Part shown: piece by piece, positions 61,902 through 64,000 of the stretch
How positions within the stretch are numbered: position 1 is the first letter of the stretch
How the letters are laid out: every line of letters begins with the position of its first letter
From: Strigamia acuminata
Taxonomy: Eukaryota; Arthropoda; Chilopoda; Geophilomorpha; Linotaeniidae
DNA length: 64,000 bases
NCBI GenBank assembly: GCA_949358305.1
Contig: OX442314.1
Span: forward strand, 32,917,608-32,981,607
Reading direction: 5' to 3'
Notes under the pieces: model-generated
Database searches by the model: none
The model's input: only the letters and a program-made list of their open reading frames with translations
Told to the model about the DNA's origin: nothing
Position numbers and translations under genes: made by a program

Positions 61902-64000
61902 TCAATTCGGTGGAAAACCATAAAAGTCCGTTTGTTTCCTGTTTCGGACTGGTCGAGGGCTAAGCGCTAAAGGAACTGGAGCACTCGGGCCAGCAATTGC
62001 AGGTGGCGATGGCGCACGAACGGGCAGCGGTGGTGCATGTGTTGGAGCAACATTTTGTGGTACGATAACGGGTGGAATGGTGAGCAGCGGATCAGGCACG
62101 GGCGCAGGCACAGGTACAGGCGGTGCAGTTGGTTGAGAAGTGATGGAAAAAGGAAGAAGAGAACTTCTACAATCTTTCCCCCCATTTTGTGGCAACAAAC
62201 TCGGATCTGCGCGACGTCGCAACTGGTCAATGTGTCGATTCCACGTCACGTCGAGAGCGACTTCAATATCGTAAGTAGATGAAGAAGTCTTCTTTTTAAC
62301 TATACCGGGTATCCACTTAGGAGTGCCACGGTAATCCCGCGCGAACACAAGGTCCCCGACTTCAAAACGGCGCGGAATGTCAATCTGATCAACATCGGGT
62401 AGAAGTCGCGGATTCAGCAAATGTAGTCGGGTCCGCATTTCACGCTGAAGGAAGGCGACAGCTGGTGAAACTTTCGTCGTAGCGTGAGGTGTTGTGCGAT
62501 ACGACGCGATGAAACGGGACACGGCATCCGACAAGGAAAAATTCAAGGTTAGAAATTTATCAACTTGGGTTTTAAAAGTCTTCACGAAACCCTCAACCGC
62601 GCCATTTGTAGCTGGATGGTATGGCGGTGAGAGAGTGTGACGAATTCCATTTATCGCCAAGAACTGGCGAAATTCCTGCGAGGTAAACTGTGGTCCGTTG
62701 TCGGTGTGGAAATGCAACGGCAAACCGTGATTTTCGAACCAAGACTTGATCACGTCAATAGTGGCGGCGGCGGTCGTTGTTGACATCTTACGCACTTCGC
62801 ACCACTTGGTTTTGGCGTCAACCGCCAGCAGGAACATCGAGTTGTGAAACGGACCGGCGAAATCGAGATGCACCCGTCCCCACACCTGGTCTGGAACTGG
62901 CCAACTGACGGTGTTTGATTTGGGCGGATCGGGCAAGCTTCGCTGGCATACATCGCAACTCTTAACTGTGCGCTCGATGTCAGCGTCGATTCCAGGCCAC
63001 CAAACCGTGGCTCGCGCCAACGATTTGGTACGGACAATGCCGTAATGACCTGCGTGGAGCTCGACCAACACCGAACGACGGACAGTTTTCGGGATCACCA
63101 ACCTATCAGAGAGAAATAAAAATTCGTCAAAGGTTGAGAACGAGTCCCGGTGTTTATAAAATTCAGCGGTGTCCGGCGTGCGTGATTCCCATCCGGTGCG
63201 AACATGTCGCAAAACAGCTTGCAATACTTCGTCGGCTGCATAAGCAGCTTTCAGAGAAGTAGCAGTCATGGGGAAATCTGAAATGAAAGCAGAATAAATT
63301 TTGTTAATGCCGACTTCCAAATCTTCTTTGCTGTCCACACTCGGTTGTGGATTACGAGACAAGCCATCGGCAATGGCGTTGTCCACAGCAGGCACGTGTT
63401 CAATAATGAAATCATATGCGGATAAAAATACCGCCCAACGATGCAGTCGTGCAGCCACGATCTGGTTACATCCTTTTTTCTCTCCGAATATCGAGACAAG
63501 GGGTTTGTGATCCGTACGCAGGAAGAAACGACGCCCAAACAGATAGTGATGGAATTTCCTAATGCCATAAATAATGGCGAATCCTTCACGCTCTATCTGT
63601 GCGTAGTTCTTCTGCGCGGCCGACAAGAGAGAACTCGCAAAAGCAATTGGCTTGTGATTACCATCGGAATCAAGATGAGAAAGGAATGCTCCCACACCTA
63701 CCGGGGAAGCATCAACCGTCAAGAATAATTTTTTGGACTGGTCAAAGTGGGCTAGTGCCGACTCAGTGGACACAGCAACCTTAACCTTTTTCCATGTGGA
63801 CTCGTGCTCCTCTGTCCACTTCCACTCGACATCGTCACGTGTTAAACGATATAACGGTTCGAGCAGAGTAGACAAATTTGCAACAAAGCGACCGTAGTAA
63901 TTGATGAGACCAAGGAACGATTTCAAAGAGGTTACATCACTGGGGCGCCTTGCATCTCTGAGTGGAGCGAGCTTTGAATCTATCGGGGAAATACCTAGTT
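61902..64000 (-). CDS. pol: Gypsy pol, 3' part (RT thumb, RNase H, integrase), cut by window edge
   Basis: The frame is open to the right edge of the window, beginning in the RT palm/thumb region (LGISPIDSKLAPL, then SFLGLINYYGRF). RNase H has FLTVDASPVGVGAFLSH and LRTDHKPL. The integrase zinc finger is HAGHYG…CDVCQR; the core has D (HLDFAGPF), D (HTDNGPQF) and E (NGAVEGFVK). A GPY/F-like module follows (VGDLVFARDYRG, PGIVKKKTSSSTYDIE). The C-terminal 90 residues are proline-rich (PPVPVPAPVPDP) and end FYGFPPN. Apparently intact with no frame breaks. This is a different Gypsy family from the large element on the left; its integrase and tail are clearly distinct. No ORF follows, so it has no env. 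Confidence 0.95.
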   Translation of the reverse strand, partial: LGISPIDSKLAPLRDARRPSDVTSLKSFLGLINYYGRFVANLSTLLEPLYRLTRDDVEWKWTEEHESTWKKVKVAVSTESALAHFDQSKKLFLTVDASPVGVGAFLSHLDSDGNHKPIAFASSLLSAAQKNYAQIEREGFAIIYGIRKFHHYLFGRRFFLRTDHKPLVSIFGEKKGCNQIVAARLHRWAVFLSAYDFIIEHVPAVDNAIADGLSRNPQPSVDSKEDLEVGINKIYSAFISDFPMTATSLKAAYAADEVLQAVLRHVRTGWESRTPDTAEFYKHRDSFSTFDEFLFLSDRLVIPKTVRRSVLVELHAGHYGIVRTKSLARATVWWPGIDADIERTVKSCDVCQRSLPDPPKSNTVSWPVPDQVWGRVHLDFAGPFHNSMFLLAVDAKTKWCEVRKMSTTTAAATIDVIKSWFENHGLPLHFHTDNGPQFTSQEFRQFLAINGIRHTLSPPYHPATNGAVEGFVKTFKTQVDKFLTLNFSLSDAVSRFIASYRTTPHATTKVSPAVAFLQREMRTRLHLLNPRLLPDVDQIDIPRRFEVGDLVFARDYRGTPKWIPGIVKKKTSSSTYDIEVALDVTWNRHIDQLRRRADPSLLPQNGGKDCRSSLLPFSITSQPTAPPVPVPAPVPDPLLTIPPVIVPQNVAPTHAPPLPVRAPSPPAIAGPSAPVPLALSPRPVRNRKQTDFYGFPPN

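Overview
The window is nuclear DNA of an animal, most likely a non-model arthropod. The evidence is spliced genes with very short introns (mostly 45-75 bp, canonical GT/AG), a Cdc25 phosphatase, a CD36/croquemort-type scavenger receptor, pickpocket-like DEG/ENaC channels, a HIF prolyl hydroxylase, and Gypsy, BEL/Pao and Copia retroelements. The species cannot be named from sequence alone. Coding islands are moderately GC-rich; spacers are AT-rich and full of foldback and inverted-repeat elements. Exon structures below were built by hand from splice signals and frame continuity.

Layout. 1-13526: a very large (about 14 kb, left LTR cut by the window edge), young Ty3/Gypsy-type LTR retrotransposon on the minus strand. 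It has gag, a -1 frameshift into pol, a third 921-codon ORF of unknown function, a tRNA-Pro-like primer site, and a piggyBac-type MITE inside the protease. It sits in a BTB-family gene copy whose 3' end remains at 13533-13748. 14455-15897: LTR-like sequence including an unusual run of about 20 consecutive hairpins. 17140-18048: intronless Cdc25 with a possible C-terminal membrane anchor. 19000-20800: repeats and a possible solo LTR. 21081-29272: two tandem DEG/ENaC genes; the first is split by a Copia gag fragment and a foldback element. 29400-43100: tandem-repeat spacers and a cluster of BTB-BACK-(degenerate kelch) genes, three intact and at least three broken (one of these is the copy at 13.5 kb).

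44003-50131: HIF prolyl hydroxylase (EGLN type), a Flattop/CFAP126 homologue and a tandem doublecortin-domain gene. The last two are ciliary-type genes, arranged head to head. Two consensus RFX X-boxes lie between them, which suggests one shared ciliary promoter. 50529-51377: intronless SR splicing factor. 51433-55673: decayed BEL/Pao sequence and a truncated second copy of the SR gene. 56044-58426: complete 11-exon CD36-family receptor. 58656-59771: linker-histone-like basic protein with SPKK-type repeats. 59800-64000: minisatellite, a TIR element, and the 3' half of another Gypsy element that runs off the right edge.

Host genes here serve several separate roles: cell cycle, ion channels, oxygen sensing, cilia, splicing, scavenging and chromatin. 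Much of the recent change in the window comes from transposons and local duplication.
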